Assembly: GCA_012728835.1 (NCBI GenBank)
Contig: JAAYEJ010000012.1
Span: 1-64,000, forward strand
Direction of reading: 5' to 3'
From: Candidatus Brocadiaceae bacterium
Lineage (GTDB): Bacteria > Planctomycetota > Brocadiia > SM23-32
DNA length: 64,000 nt
Shown one piece after another: positions 34,012-43,128 of this stretch; the stretch's first letter is position 1, and the number at the start of each line of letters is the position of its first letter. The notes below the pieces were generated by a model. It had not been told where the DNA came from and did not search any database. It worked only from the letters and a program-made list of their open reading frames with translations. Both the position numbers and the translations under genes were made by a program.

Positions 34012-34168
34012 GTCGGCGGAGAGGGCCCGAACGGGCCGCCGAAGGGGCAAGTCCCGCGCGGACGAAACTCTCAGGCCAAAGGACGCCGACAGCCGACCTC
34101 TGGAGAGTCTGCCGCCACCGAAGGGGCAAGGCTAAAAGGCCGATCTCTCAGGTTCCAGGACAGGGGTC
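34012..34168 (+). ncRNA. tandem glycine riboswitch
   Basis: Two consecutive glycine aptamers. The first (34012-34090) has P1 GTCGGCG/CGCCGAC and the conserved core GCCGAAGGGGCAA plus AAACTCTCAGGCCAAAGGAC. The second (34095-34168) has P1 GACCTCTG pairing with CAGGGGTC (one G-U) and the core CACCGAAGGGGCAA plus ATCTCTCAGGTTCCAGGAC. A 4-nt linker separates them, as in cooperative tandem riboswitches. Glycine binding should alter expression of the downstream D-2-hydroxyacid dehydrogenase and aminotransferase; the direction (on or off) is not obvious from the expression platform. Confidence 0.92.
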
Positions 34169-34369
34169 AAGGGGAGCGTTGCTCCACTTGCGTCCGGACC
34201 GGAGAGCCCAGGATGTCCCCGTGTCTGCAGATTCGCCCGCCCGTTCTGTCGACCCGGCTGCCGCTGTACCCGTGCGAGGACCTCGCTGCCGCTCCCTGCC
34301 GGACTCCCGGGCCCCCGTTCCCCGGCGCCCGCCCGCCGTTCCACCCCTCACCACCGGAGAAGACACACC

Positions 34370-35326
34370 ATGCGTATCGTCGTGCTGGACGGACATGCCC
34401 TGAACCCCGGCGACAATCCATGGACCGACCTGGAGGCGTTCGGCGATCTGACGGTCCATGACCGGGTGGCCGAGGACGAGATCGTGGACCGGGCGGCCGG
34501 CGCGGCGATCGTCCTGACCAACAAGACGCCCCTGACCGGGCCGACCCTGGCCCGGCTGCCCGAGCTGCGCTTCGTCTCCGTGCTGGCCACCGGCTACAAC
34601 GTGGTCGACGTCCAGGCGGCGCGCGCACGGGGCATCCCGGTCTCGAACGTCCCCGTCTACGGGACCGACTCGGTGGCGCAGTTCGTCTTCGCGCTCCTGC
34701 TGGAGCACTGCCACCACGTGGCCCTCCATGACCAGCAGGTGCATGCCGGCCGATGGGCGGCATGCAAGGACTTCTGCTTCTGGAGCACCCCGTTGGTGGA
34801 GCTGGCCGGCAAGACGATGGGGGTGGTCGGATTCGGCCGCATCGGCCGGCGCGTGGGCGAGCTGGCGCATGCCTTCGGCATGGCCGTCTGGGCCCACGAC
34901 GCCGCGCCCGGCGAGGCGCCCCCGTACGGGCCGTTTGCCTGGAAGGGGCTGGACGAGCTGTTCGCCGGGGCCGACGTGGTCTCGCTGCACTGCCCGCAGA
35001 CCCCGGACAACGCGGGGATGGTCGATGCGCGTCTGCTGGGTCTGATGAAGCCGGGGGCGTTCTTGATCAACACCGCCCGCGGCGGCCTGGTCAACGAGGC
35101 CGATCTGGCGGCGGCGCTGAACGACGGGCGCATCGCGGGGGCCGCCGTCGACGTCGTCTCCACCGAACCGATCCGGCCGGACAACCCGCTTCTGGGCGCG
35201 CGCAACTGCCTGGTCACGCCGCACATCGCCTGGGCGTCGCTGGCGGCTCGCCGCCGCCTGATGCGCACCACGGTCGAGAACGTCAGGGCGTTCATCACCG
35301 GCCGTCCGATCAACGTCGTGAACTGA
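34370..35326 (+). CDS. D-2-hydroxyacid dehydrogenase, probable glyoxylate/hydroxypyruvate reductase
   Basis: A 318-residue NAD(P)H-dependent dehydrogenase. Motifs include VLATGYNVVDVQAARARGIPV, the nucleotide-binding GVVGFGRIGRRVGELA (near residue 150), NTARGGLVNEADLAAAL with the catalytic Arg, and TPHIAWAS with the catalytic His near 283. Sequence style is that of glycerate dehydrogenase (HprA). It lies directly behind a glycine riboswitch, which supports a role in the glycine-glyoxylate-serine-hydroxypyruvate network. ATG 34370 has GGAGAAG with a 7-nt gap. The aminotransferase gene follows after 26 nt. Lactate or other 2-oxo acids remain possible substrates. Confidence 0.85.
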   Translation: MRIVVLDGHALNPGDNPWTDLEAFGDLTVHDRVAEDEIVDRAAGAAIVLTNKTPLTGPTLARLPELRFVSVLATGYNVVDVQAARARGIPVSNVPVYGTDSVAQFVFALLLEHCHHVALHDQQVHAGRWAACKDFCFWSTPLVELAGKTMGVVGFGRIGRRVGELAHAFGMAVWAHDAAPGEAPPYGPFAWKGLDELFAGADVVSLHCPQTPDNAGMVDARLLGLMKPGAFLINTARGGLVNEADLAAALNDGRIAGAAVDVVSTEPIRPDNPLLGARNCLVTPHIAWASLAARRRLMRTTVENVRAFITGRPINVVN

Positions 35327-35352
35327 GGGGCCTTCACGGGGAGGTAGGCGCC

Positions 35353-36546
35353 ATGCATCTGTCGGAACGAGTCGCCCGGCTGGGGACCGAAACGGCTTTC
35401 GCCGTCTCTGCCGAGGCGGCGGCCTATGCCGCACAGGGGAACCGTGTCTATCCGTTTCACCTTGGGGACCTGAACCTGCCCACGCCGCCGAACATCGTCG
35501 AGGCCGCCGTTCGCGCGATGAGGGACGGCAAGACGGGCTACTGCTCCAACTACGGCCTGCCCGCGTTGAGGGAGGCGGTCGCCGACGACGTAAACCGCTC
35601 GCACGGAACCGCCTACACGATGGCGAACGTTGTGGTCGAGCCGGGCGGCAAGCCGACGATCGGCAAGCTCATCCAGGCCGTGATGGACCCTGGCGATGAG
35701 GTGCTCTACCCGAATCCGGGCTACCCGATCTACGAGTCGCAGGTGGAGTTCCACGGCGGGCGGGCCGTTCCGTATGCGTACCGGGAGGGGCCGGACGGGT
35801 TCGTGATCGACCTGGACGGGCTGGAGGCGGCCGTCACGCCCCGCACCCGGCTGCTGATCCTGAACGACCTGCAGAATCCCACCGGCGCCGAGGCGCGCCC
35901 GGACGAACTGCAGCGTCTGGCCGATCTGGCGGAGCGGCATGACCTGCTGTTGCTCTGCGACGAGGCCTACTTCGACATCCGCTACGCCGGCCGGTCCGCC
36001 TCGCCGGCCTCGCTGCCCGGGATGCAGGAGCGCTGCCTGCTGCTCTACACGTTCTCGAAGCGTTACGCCATGACGGGCTGGCGGCTCGGAGCGGCCGTCG
36101 GCCCGGCTCCGCTGGTCGACGTCATCGCCAAGCTGAACGTCAACGACGAGTCCTGCACCAATCACTTCGTGCAGTACGGCGGACTGGAGGCCCTGACGGG
36201 CGATCAGTCGGGACATCGCGGGATCCTTCGCGAACTCCAGTGCCGGCGCGACACGGCGGTCTCCCTGCTCGGTGCGATCGACGGCGTCCGGTGCCACCGG
36301 CCGGAAGTGACGTTCTACCTGTTCCCGAACGTCACGGAGCTGATGGCGCGGAAGGGTATGACGGACTACTCGCAGTTCCGGGTGGCCTGCCTGGAGCAGA
36401 CCGGGGTTTCCTTCTGCACGCGGCTGCACTTCGGCCGGCCGGGGGAGGGCGAGGGGGAGCGCTACATCCGCCTGGCGTATTCCGGCATCGGCGTTGAAGG
36501 CATCGAGGAGGGGCTGGAGCGGTTCCGGCGCTTCGCCGAAGCATGA
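35353..36546 (+). CDS. class I/II PLP-dependent aminotransferase
   Basis: A 397-residue fold-type I aminotransferase. The N-terminus has HLGDLNLPTPPNIVEAA, the cofactor-phosphate region GGKPTIGKLIQAV, the NDLQNPTGA motif near residue 178, DEAYFDIRY and the PLP lysine in YTFSKRYAMTGWRLG. A late arginine in ERYIRLAYSGIG would bind the substrate carboxylate. ATG 35353 has GGAGGT upstream. It shares the glycine-riboswitch transcript with the hydroxyacid dehydrogenase, so I infer a reaction such as glycine/glyoxylate or serine/hydroxypyruvate transamination; sequence alone also allows alanine or aspartate. Confidence 0.85.
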   Translation: MHLSERVARLGTETAFAVSAEAAAYAAQGNRVYPFHLGDLNLPTPPNIVEAAVRAMRDGKTGYCSNYGLPALREAVADDVNRSHGTAYTMANVVVEPGGKPTIGKLIQAVMDPGDEVLYPNPGYPIYESQVEFHGGRAVPYAYREGPDGFVIDLDGLEAAVTPRTRLLILNDLQNPTGAEARPDELQRLADLAERHDLLLLCDEAYFDIRYAGRSASPASLPGMQERCLLLYTFSKRYAMTGWRLGAAVGPAPLVDVIAKLNVNDESCTNHFVQYGGLEALTGDQSGHRGILRELQCRRDTAVSLLGAIDGVRCHRPEVTFYLFPNVTELMARKGMTDYSQFRVACLEQTGVSFCTRLHFGRPGEGEGERYIRLAYSGIGVEGIEEGLERFRRFAEA

Positions 36547-36562
36547 GCCCGGAGGGCCGCGA

Positions 36563-38470
36563 TCAGAAGCCCGGGACGGCGCCGCGGGTGAAGGACCCGA
36601 GGACGGTGCTGACGCCCGACACGGCGGCTTCGGACATGATCACGCCGATGAAGAAGAGGCGGCCCTGCCGCAGCATGCGGCCGCCGGCGAACCTCGAGAC
36701 GGCGACCTTGATGAACCAGCCGATCAGGAAGGGCAGCCAGATGCGGTCCGGGTTCCAGCCCTGGCAGGTCAGAAGCCCGATGGGATGCAGCGGCCACCAG
36801 TAGAAGCGGGCCCGCATGAACATCACGAAAGACGTCAACAGGATGCCGGCGACAAACGGGCCGGTGTAGAACAGGCGGCCCGTGCCCCGTCCGACGATCT
36901 TCGTGTGGGCCAGGTCGAACGCGGTCCGCACGTTCCCGATGCCCGACCACGCGGCGTCGTTGAAGTTCACCACCCCGACCTTGTAGGCCTGATCCAGGTA
37001 GGTCCAGCTCGATATGGTCAGGGAGACGATCAGCACGAGCACGATGATGGGGAGCAGCAGGGCGCGCTTCTTCGGAAACACCTCGCTGATCCGCACCGAG
37101 TGCATCATCGCCGGGCCGTGAGGGATGCTGTACATCATGCGGCGCTGCATGTGGGCCAGGACGGCCCCGGGCGGGCCGAAGGCGGTGCCGCCCGTGATGC
37201 CGTAAACCAGGTCGGTCGGGTCCCATGCCAGCCAGGGGTCGGGCACGCCGCTCTGGGCCACCAGGCGCGCATGGACGAACTGGATGCACATGAGCACCGC
37301 GAACCACGCGATGGCCGTGGGCAGGCGCATCTGGAACACGCGGAGCCAGGCGACCACCAGCGCGGAGCACAGCAGGAGGCCCCAGAAGGCCCAGCCCAGG
37401 GGCAGGACCTCGCGCGAGTCGTCCGTCTCCCGCCCCCGGCCGAACGCCCTGCGCAGGACGTCCGCGAAGTGCCGCCGGCACATGAAGAGCGCCCCGATGG
37501 TCAACGCCACGTAGGCGCCTCCCATCTGCCAGCTCAACAGGTTCGAGGGGCTGATCGTGCTGCCGACCTGTGCAGAGACGACCAACTCCGCGCGTGTGAA
37601 CAGGTAGATGAACCAGATGCTCATCGAGACGTCGACCGGCACCAGGAAGGCGAAGCCGAGGGCGATCCAGCTCATCGGCACGTCGACGAACCGGGCGGCC
37701 TCCAGGGCCGTGCCTGCGAAGGTGGTCTGCAGGGGAAGCTTCGGCGACCATACGGTGCCGCCGACCAGCAGCGGGACCGCACGGATCAACCGGAACACGG
37801 TGGCTCCGGCGAACCCCAGCACGAATGCCTGGTTGCCGAAGATGATCGGCAGCCAGCCCTCGCCGTCGGCCCCCTCGCTGAACTCGAGGGGGACGCGGGC
37901 CAGGGGGAACTGCAGTCTCTCCTGATCCACCCACTGCTTCCGCAGCAGTATGCACATGAACAGCACGGCGGTGAAGAAGATCAGCCAGAAGACCCCCCAG
38001 CTCAGCAGAGGCGTGCGCCACGCGTGCCAGGGCACGCGGGCCTCGCTGCCGCCGCCCTCGTAGAACCGCCGGGCGGCGACCGACAGCGGGTCCTTGCTCA
38101 CCACCAGGTCGTCGGCGACGGCGTTCAGCGCCGTCTCGCGCCAGATGATGTCGGAGCGCCCCGCCAGATAGGGAGGCCCCGCAAGCATGGGCAGCCAGAA
38201 GCGCTGCAGGCCGGTCGTCGGAATGCTGGAGGCCACCAGGAGCATGATCCAGACGAGCATCAGCTCGGCCTGGCGGAAGGCCCATCCCCTGCGCACGAAC
38301 TTGATGACCACGTTGACGACCAGCGTCAGGACGACCAGCGCGAAGACGCAGGAGACGGGGAAGTTGCTCTCGGTCATCCGCCCCCAGATATGGGCCCAGC
38401 CGCAGTAGACGTCGGACCAGTTCAGCAGCCCGGCCAGGAAGAGGCCCAGGAAGAACGCGCGCCAGGTCAT
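36563..38470 (-). CDS. DUF6785/OPT-like polytopic membrane protein, copy 1
   Basis: A 635-residue inner-membrane protein with about a dozen hydrophobic segments, starting at residue 5 (FFLGLFLAGLLNW). Recognisable blocks include NWSDVYCGWAHIWGRMTESNFP, QWVDQERLQFPLARVPLEF, and QSGVPDPWLAWDPTDLVYG, typical of the large membrane proteins annotated DUF6784/DUF6785 or OPT-like in PVC-type bacteria. The transport substrate is not known for the family. It begins 92 nt after the stop of the DUF4091-like secreted protein on the same strand, so the two may be cotranscribed. It is related in fold and motifs (ERLxFP) to the protein at 55505. Confidence 0.7.
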   Translation of the reverse strand: MTWRAFFLGLFLAGLLNWSDVYCGWAHIWGRMTESNFPVSCVFALVVLTLVVNVVIKFVRRGWAFRQAELMLVWIMLLVASSIPTTGLQRFWLPMLAGPPYLAGRSDIIWRETALNAVADDLVVSKDPLSVAARRFYEGGGSEARVPWHAWRTPLLSWGVFWLIFFTAVLFMCILLRKQWVDQERLQFPLARVPLEFSEGADGEGWLPIIFGNQAFVLGFAGATVFRLIRAVPLLVGGTVWSPKLPLQTTFAGTALEAARFVDVPMSWIALGFAFLVPVDVSMSIWFIYLFTRAELVVSAQVGSTISPSNLLSWQMGGAYVALTIGALFMCRRHFADVLRRAFGRGRETDDSREVLPLGWAFWGLLLCSALVVAWLRVFQMRLPTAIAWFAVLMCIQFVHARLVAQSGVPDPWLAWDPTDLVYGITGGTAFGPPGAVLAHMQRRMMYSIPHGPAMMHSVRISEVFPKKRALLLPIIVLVLIVSLTISSWTYLDQAYKVGVVNFNDAAWSGIGNVRTAFDLAHTKIVGRGTGRLFYTGPFVAGILLTSFVMFMRARFYWWPLHPIGLLTCQGWNPDRIWLPFLIGWFIKVAVSRFAGGRMLRQGRLFFIGVIMSEAAVSGVSTVLGSFTRGAVPGF

Positions 38471-38562
38471 GGGGGCTCCGTGCCGACTTGCGGATGGGGC
38501 GGAATCGCCTTCAACCCGTCCGGAAAGCTATCAGACGCGCGCTTCCTGCGCAAGTACCCGCT

Positions 38563-41241
38563 TCAGGGCGGCGTCGAGCCGGTGGCCCGTTCCACCTCGC
38601 CCGCCAGGGTGAACAGCGCCCTGGTCCGCGCCTGCCAGCCCGAACTCATGAACCAGGCGAAGCCCATCTCCGTGCCGGCGCTCAGGCAGTGGGGGACCGC
38701 CTGGCCGGTCCAGCCACGCAGGCGCTGCTGGGCCCGGAAGTGCTCCTCCAGGGCCTCCTCGCAGCGCGCGGCCAGGTCCTCGCCCAGCTTTGCGCGAAGC
38801 TCCGCGTCCTTCACGGCCCGTTCGACGACGACCCGGGCCTCGCCCTCCTGGATGCCCTCCCGCAGGTGCTCGTAGCGGGTGGTGACGGCGGGCCCCTCCG
38901 GCGTCGGTGCCAGCAGGGCGATGTAGACGTCCAGGTTGCGCCAGTTGCTCTGCGGGTAGCGCTCGGGGACGCGGGCGGCGCGCTCCCCCTTCTTGTTGCG
39001 GATCACCTTCCAGAAGTCGCCCCCGACACGGCCCACGCCGCGCCAGCTGCCGGCGATGGCGAACGTCGGCAGGGTCCGCCACGTGGCCTGATCGATCCTC
39101 TCCAGGTTGTTCCCCCGGTGGAAGTAGGCGATCAGTTCCGGCCGGCTCCAGCCTGCCAGGCTCTCTTCGTGCCCCGTTTTCGAATAGACGATGGCGCGGT
39201 AGCCGAAGTCGGCCTTGGTGTACGTGCCGTGGGCGGCGACGACCCACGGGACTCCCGGCGCGACCTCGGCGAAGAAGGCGATGTCCTGTTTGCTCGGGCA
39301 GGCGTCGTTCATCATCCCGAGCATCATCCGATCCTCCAGCCCCCGCTGCGCGAGGTGGCTGCGGACCTGCTCCATCAGCGGCTGCCACAACTCCCGGCTT
39401 CCCGGGTCCTGCAGGCCCGGCAGCACCACGGTCTCGATCGTTCCCGCCACCTCGTCGACCACGGTCACCTTCGGTCCGGTGTTGCCCTCGAAACGGTTGT
39501 TCTTCTCCATGAACTCCTTGTGGTAGCCGCGGCCCTGGAAGTCCTCCTGCCGGGCCATGTACGCCTCCCACACGGGGACGATGACGATCTTCAGGGGACC
39601 CAGGTTCTCCTCGGCGGTGGTCAAGTAGCGGTCCATGATGGAGAGGTCATACCCGTAGGTGCCGTCGGGCTTCCGGACCCAGCGGACCATGCTCTCGGCG
39701 TTGCCGAAGTTGCTCTCCGCGATCAGCGGCACGTAGGCGACCCGGGTGCCCGAGTCCCTCACGAGCCGGAAGGAACGGGCGATCATCTCCCAGTGCCGCT
39801 CGGACCACAGGGGGGTGTCGTACTCCAGTGCCAGGGTGTCCGGCGACTGGAGGATCTCCGCCCAGACGTGGTAGTCCTGCGGGGCCGACAGGGTCCAGTC
39901 GGCGACTTCCAGTTCCACCGGGGCCGTCAGGGGCGCCTCGCCCTGCGCCGCGATGCGGACCGTGCCCGCGTAGGTCCCTGCGGCCGCGTCCTCGGGCACC
40001 CGCACGGTGAGCCACAGCGTGGTGACGGCCGCCTCGGCCAGGTTGCGGGAGAGCACGCTCGGTGCCGGGGCAATCTCGGCGGGAGGGGTCTCGACCAGGC
40101 AGCCCAGCTCGGGATCGGCGATACTCCGGCTGTTGCGGGAGGTGTGGGTGTAGTTGCTGCCCCAGGGGAGGGCATAGCGCACCTGCACGGCGGAGGCCGG
40201 CACGACGCCCTGCGGCCCTTCCAGGTCCGATGCGCTCACGTCCAGGCCCCGGATCGGGCGTGTCGAGCCCAGCATCAGCTTGCCCGAGAACGCGCCGTTG
40301 CGGGCGCCGACGATCCGGACGGGGCGCAGCGGCTCGGCCTGGTCGGCCCGGTCGGTGATGAAGTCGCTGGCCAGCAGGTCCTGATTCCACACCTGCAGAC
40401 CCTCGGGCCGGCGGGCGTTCGGCACCAGGCCGTCGGCCCGTTCGGCCGTCAGGCATGCGTCCAGCGCCACGCAGAGCGGCCAGCGGAAGCGGGTGTCGTT
40501 GCCGTTCTTGAGCTGATAATCGCGGACGTCCCGCGAGTAGGGCCCCCGGACGATCTCAACGGCGAGGACGTTCACGCCCGTCCGGAGCGCGTCGGGCGGG
40601 ATATCGACGTCTTCGAGCACGCGGCGGCGCGCCTGGCCTACAGAATCCCTCGGGTCGTTCCTCCGGACGCTTCCCGGGCCGATGCGGGGGGCCAGGGTGC
40701 CGTCCTTCAGAAATGCCTCCGGGGGATAGGGTTCCGCCAGGTCGGCGCCGGGCGCGATGTGTGCGCGCGCGATCTCCCGGCCGTTGACGTACATGATCGC
40801 TCCGCCGTAGAAGGCGACGGACGCCTTCAGGCCGTCGACCATCGACGGATCGGTGACGGTGAACTTACCCCGCAGGCAGAGGCGCTCCAGCTTGATGTCG
40901 AACGGCGTGACGTGGATCAGGCTGCGCGCCCAGCCGCGGTCGTCGAAGTCGGGGGTCGTCCAGTCGGCCGGCGGGCTGTACTTCTCCCACTCCGGCCAGG
41001 GGTCGTCCAGCGGCACGATCAGGCCGTCGACCTCGGCGACCGGGGGCCTGGCCGTGTGGTAGCAGCGCCAGAAGCTCAGCGAGTCCAGCACGACGGTCGG
41101 TTCGGGGCCGGCGGCTTCGACGGCGGCGCCGTACGCGATGCCGTTCAGCACGGCTCCCACAGCCAGGACCAGGGCCGTTGCGCGCAGCGCACGGGCCCGG
41201 ACGCTCCTCCGCCTCGACTTCATCGTCTGATTGCCGTCCAT
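38563..41241 (-). CDS. large secreted glycoside-hydrolase-like protein (DUF4091/GH123-like)
   Basis: An 892-residue protein with an N-terminal signal segment (basic KSRRRSVRARAL, then a hydrophobic core, to about residue 40). The first half is strand-rich: a jelly-roll-like region with WTTPDFDDRGWARS and AIMYVNGREIARA, then a sandwich with LWLTVRVPEDAAAGTYAGTV, a common linker motif in GH123/DUF4091 proteins. The second half looks like a TIM barrel (AEILQSPDTLALEYD, VPLIAESNFG, LGMMNDACPSKQD). GH123 enzymes use an adjacent Asp-Glu; the candidate site here reads Asn-Asp, so catalysis is uncertain. ATG 41241 follows AGAGGT. The target polysaccharide is unknown. Confidence 0.6.
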   Translation of the reverse strand: MDGNQTMKSRRRSVRARALRATALVLAVGAVLNGIAYGAAVEAAGPEPTVVLDSLSFWRCYHTARPPVAEVDGLIVPLDDPWPEWEKYSPPADWTTPDFDDRGWARSLIHVTPFDIKLERLCLRGKFTVTDPSMVDGLKASVAFYGGAIMYVNGREIARAHIAPGADLAEPYPPEAFLKDGTLAPRIGPGSVRRNDPRDSVGQARRRVLEDVDIPPDALRTGVNVLAVEIVRGPYSRDVRDYQLKNGNDTRFRWPLCVALDACLTAERADGLVPNARRPEGLQVWNQDLLASDFITDRADQAEPLRPVRIVGARNGAFSGKLMLGSTRPIRGLDVSASDLEGPQGVVPASAVQVRYALPWGSNYTHTSRNSRSIADPELGCLVETPPAEIAPAPSVLSRNLAEAAVTTLWLTVRVPEDAAAGTYAGTVRIAAQGEAPLTAPVELEVADWTLSAPQDYHVWAEILQSPDTLALEYDTPLWSERHWEMIARSFRLVRDSGTRVAYVPLIAESNFGNAESMVRWVRKPDGTYGYDLSIMDRYLTTAEENLGPLKIVIVPVWEAYMARQEDFQGRGYHKEFMEKNNRFEGNTGPKVTVVDEVAGTIETVVLPGLQDPGSRELWQPLMEQVRSHLAQRGLEDRMMLGMMNDACPSKQDIAFFAEVAPGVPWVVAAHGTYTKADFGYRAIVYSKTGHEESLAGWSRPELIAYFHRGNNLERIDQATWRTLPTFAIAGSWRGVGRVGGDFWKVIRNKKGERAARVPERYPQSNWRNLDVYIALLAPTPEGPAVTTRYEHLREGIQEGEARVVVERAVKDAELRAKLGEDLAARCEEALEEHFRAQQRLRGWTGQAVPHCLSAGTEMGFAWFMSSGWQARTRALFTLAGEVERATGSTPP

Positions 41242-41260
41242 GTTTGTTTGACCTCTCAGG

Positions 41261-41299
41261 CCCGGCCGAGGAGAGCGGCCTTTCGGCAGGGCGGCCGGG
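41261..41299 (-). terminator. possible terminator or attenuator hairpin
   Basis: CCCGGCCG (41261-41268) and CGGCCGGG (41292-41299) are perfect inverse repeats in the 141-nt gap between the GHL10 stop and the DUF4091-like start. No T-run is seen. Confidence 0.35.
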
Positions 41300-41382
41300 G
41301 CCGGCACGGGGCTCCGTGGTTCTCAGGAACACCGTGCAGGATATCATGAACCGCCGCCGCCCGCCAGCGGCGCGGGGGCCGG

Positions 41383-43128
41383 TCAGCGGCGACGGCTTCC
41401 CCCGGTGGGCGCCGGCGGCGCGGCCGGGCCCGGGAAGGCCGTCGGTCCCAACAGGGCGGCCAGTTCGTCGTCGAGCGCGTTCAATGAGAACAGCACGACG
41501 CCGCGCGCGCCCTGCCGGCGGCAGGCGGCGATCTGGCGTTCGATCTCCCGGGCCCGGGCGGCCCGGGGGGTGTCGGGGGCGATGTCCCAGGCGCCTACGC
41601 CGGGGAGGATGCGCGTGAGCGCGGGGTCGATGCGCTTCCACCAGGCGAAGGCCGCCTCAAGGGCGTCCGGGGTCCGCACATACGACATGGGGATGACGTA
41701 GTCGCAGAGGCCCTCGCGGTGCCAACGCGGCCAGTCCTGCAGGACGCTGTCCGCGCCGCTTTCGGTATGGTAGACGGCGGCGGTCACGACGGCGTCGGGC
41801 CGCACCTGTTTCGCACGGCGGCAGACGGACTCTACGAGCCGCGTGATCTGCTCCTTGCGCCAGGAGTCCCAGAGGGCGAGCTTCGCCCGCTCTGCGGCGA
41901 TCGCGAACGGCCGGGCGGAGATGGGGACGAGGTCTGGTCGGGCGCCGGTCGGACGCACAGTCCGTTCGCCGCGGAAGTACTTCGCCGTCGATCGGAAGCC
42001 GAGCAGTTCCCGGGCCGATGCGTGCGACATGGCGAACACCGGCCCGTCCAGAAAGAGCGCGCAGCCGCCCGCGCGCACATGCGTGAGCAGCGTGCGCGCG
42101 ATGTCCTCGTTCATCATGTAGAAGCCCGGCAGCACGACCGCCGTCCCGGGCGGGAGCTGCGCGAGGCCCGCGTCCGTGGTCCTCTCGACTCGGTAGCCGA
42201 ATGCCTCCAGCCAGGGCCGGTCGCGCCAGTAGGTGCGCCGGTAGCGGGTCGCATTCAGGTCCGAGTCGAGCAGGAACACCCGGTCCCGGGGCGCGACGCC
42301 GGCCGCAGTTAGCGTGTTCTGCACCGCGGCGACGACGAAGCGCGGGCACCAGGACGTCACCTGCCAGTTCAGCAGCAGCACCGAGCCCCTGCCGACCTGG
42401 TTGAGCGCGACGGCGGGCACGCCGTCATCGAACGTCGCCAGGACCTGTGCCGTCGTCGGGGCAGCCAGCGGATTGGCGCTGAGGGCGCCGCAGGCCGGCA
42501 GCTCGGGGTAGGCCAGGGACCCGATGTCGATCCCGAGGTCCGCCCGGGCATTCTCGCGGCAGGCCGGGCAGGTGCAGACGGCCTTGTTGTCGAACCGGAC
42601 GTAGTCCAGATGCACGCCGTCGACGTCGTAGCGCTCCAGCACTTCGGCCATCAGGTTCGTCTGCCACTCGCGCACCTCGGGGCGGCACAGGTCGTACCAG
42701 TCGACGCGGACCCCGCGCAGGTCCATTGTGCGCCAGGACGGCCGTTCGTCGAGGATGCCGGGTTCGGGGCCCCAGCCATAGGAGCCGTTGACGAACCACG
42801 CGTGGACCTGGAGCCCGCGCCGATGGCCCTCGGTCACGACGTAGGCCAGCGGGTCGAACCCGGCCGGGATGCCGGCCATCGGCGGCACGATGCCGCTGCG
42901 GTAGAGGGCGTGGCCGCGTTTGTGGAAGACCTGCACGTAGAGGCTGTTCAAGTTGAGCGTCTGCGCCCGGTTCAGGAGGGCGTCCATGGCGGCCGGCTCC
43001 ATGCAGGCGTCTGCGGAGACCCAGGCGCCCCTGAGTTCGGCCGGGGGCGGCGCCGCGCACGCGGGCATCAGGGCGATGGCCAGCAGGCAGGCGGCGAGGA
43101 GTGGCCGCACGGCGGGCTCCTTCGTCAT
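41383..43128 (-). CDS. GHL10-type (YngK-like) glycosyl hydrolase-related secreted protein
   Basis: A 581-residue protein with a signal peptide at residues 1-25 (LLAACLLAIALMPACAA; the MPAC tetrapeptide is only a weak lipobox). The GHL10 barrel is recognisable from ELRGAWVSADACMEPAAM, NLNSLYVQVFHKRGHALY, HAWFVNGSYGWGPEPG, YDVDGVHLDYVRF and LCDYVIPMSYVR. A segment in the middle (about 265-400) is an inserted alpha/beta domain resembling a ThuA/amidotransferase-like unit (VGRGSVLLLNWQVTSW, GTAVVLPGFYMM). ATG 43128 overlaps the creatininase stop as ATGA and lacks a strong ribosome site, so coupling is likely. The target glycan is unknown. Confidence 0.75.
   Translation of the reverse strand: MTKEPAVRPLLAACLLAIALMPACAAPPPAELRGAWVSADACMEPAAMDALLNRAQTLNLNSLYVQVFHKRGHALYRSGIVPPMAGIPAGFDPLAYVVTEGHRRGLQVHAWFVNGSYGWGPEPGILDERPSWRTMDLRGVRVDWYDLCRPEVREWQTNLMAEVLERYDVDGVHLDYVRFDNKAVCTCPACRENARADLGIDIGSLAYPELPACGALSANPLAAPTTAQVLATFDDGVPAVALNQVGRGSVLLLNWQVTSWCPRFVVAAVQNTLTAAGVAPRDRVFLLDSDLNATRYRRTYWRDRPWLEAFGYRVERTTDAGLAQLPPGTAVVLPGFYMMNEDIARTLLTHVRAGGCALFLDGPVFAMSHASARELLGFRSTAKYFRGERTVRPTGARPDLVPISARPFAIAAERAKLALWDSWRKEQITRLVESVCRRAKQVRPDAVVTAAVYHTESGADSVLQDWPRWHREGLCDYVIPMSYVRTPDALEAAFAWWKRIDPALTRILPGVGAWDIAPDTPRAARAREIERQIAACRRQGARGVVLFSLNALDDELAALLGPTAFPGPAAPPAPTGGSRRR

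Larger units (their letters stand above)
33955..34369 (+). other. leader region containing promoter and tandem glycine riboswitch
   Basis: This 415-nt stretch between the phosphodiesterase and dehydrogenase genes holds a promoter (33975-34004), two glycine aptamers (34012-34168), and about 200 nt of further leader with a small GGAGC/GCTCC hairpin (34173-34185) that may belong to the expression platform. Confidence 0.8.
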
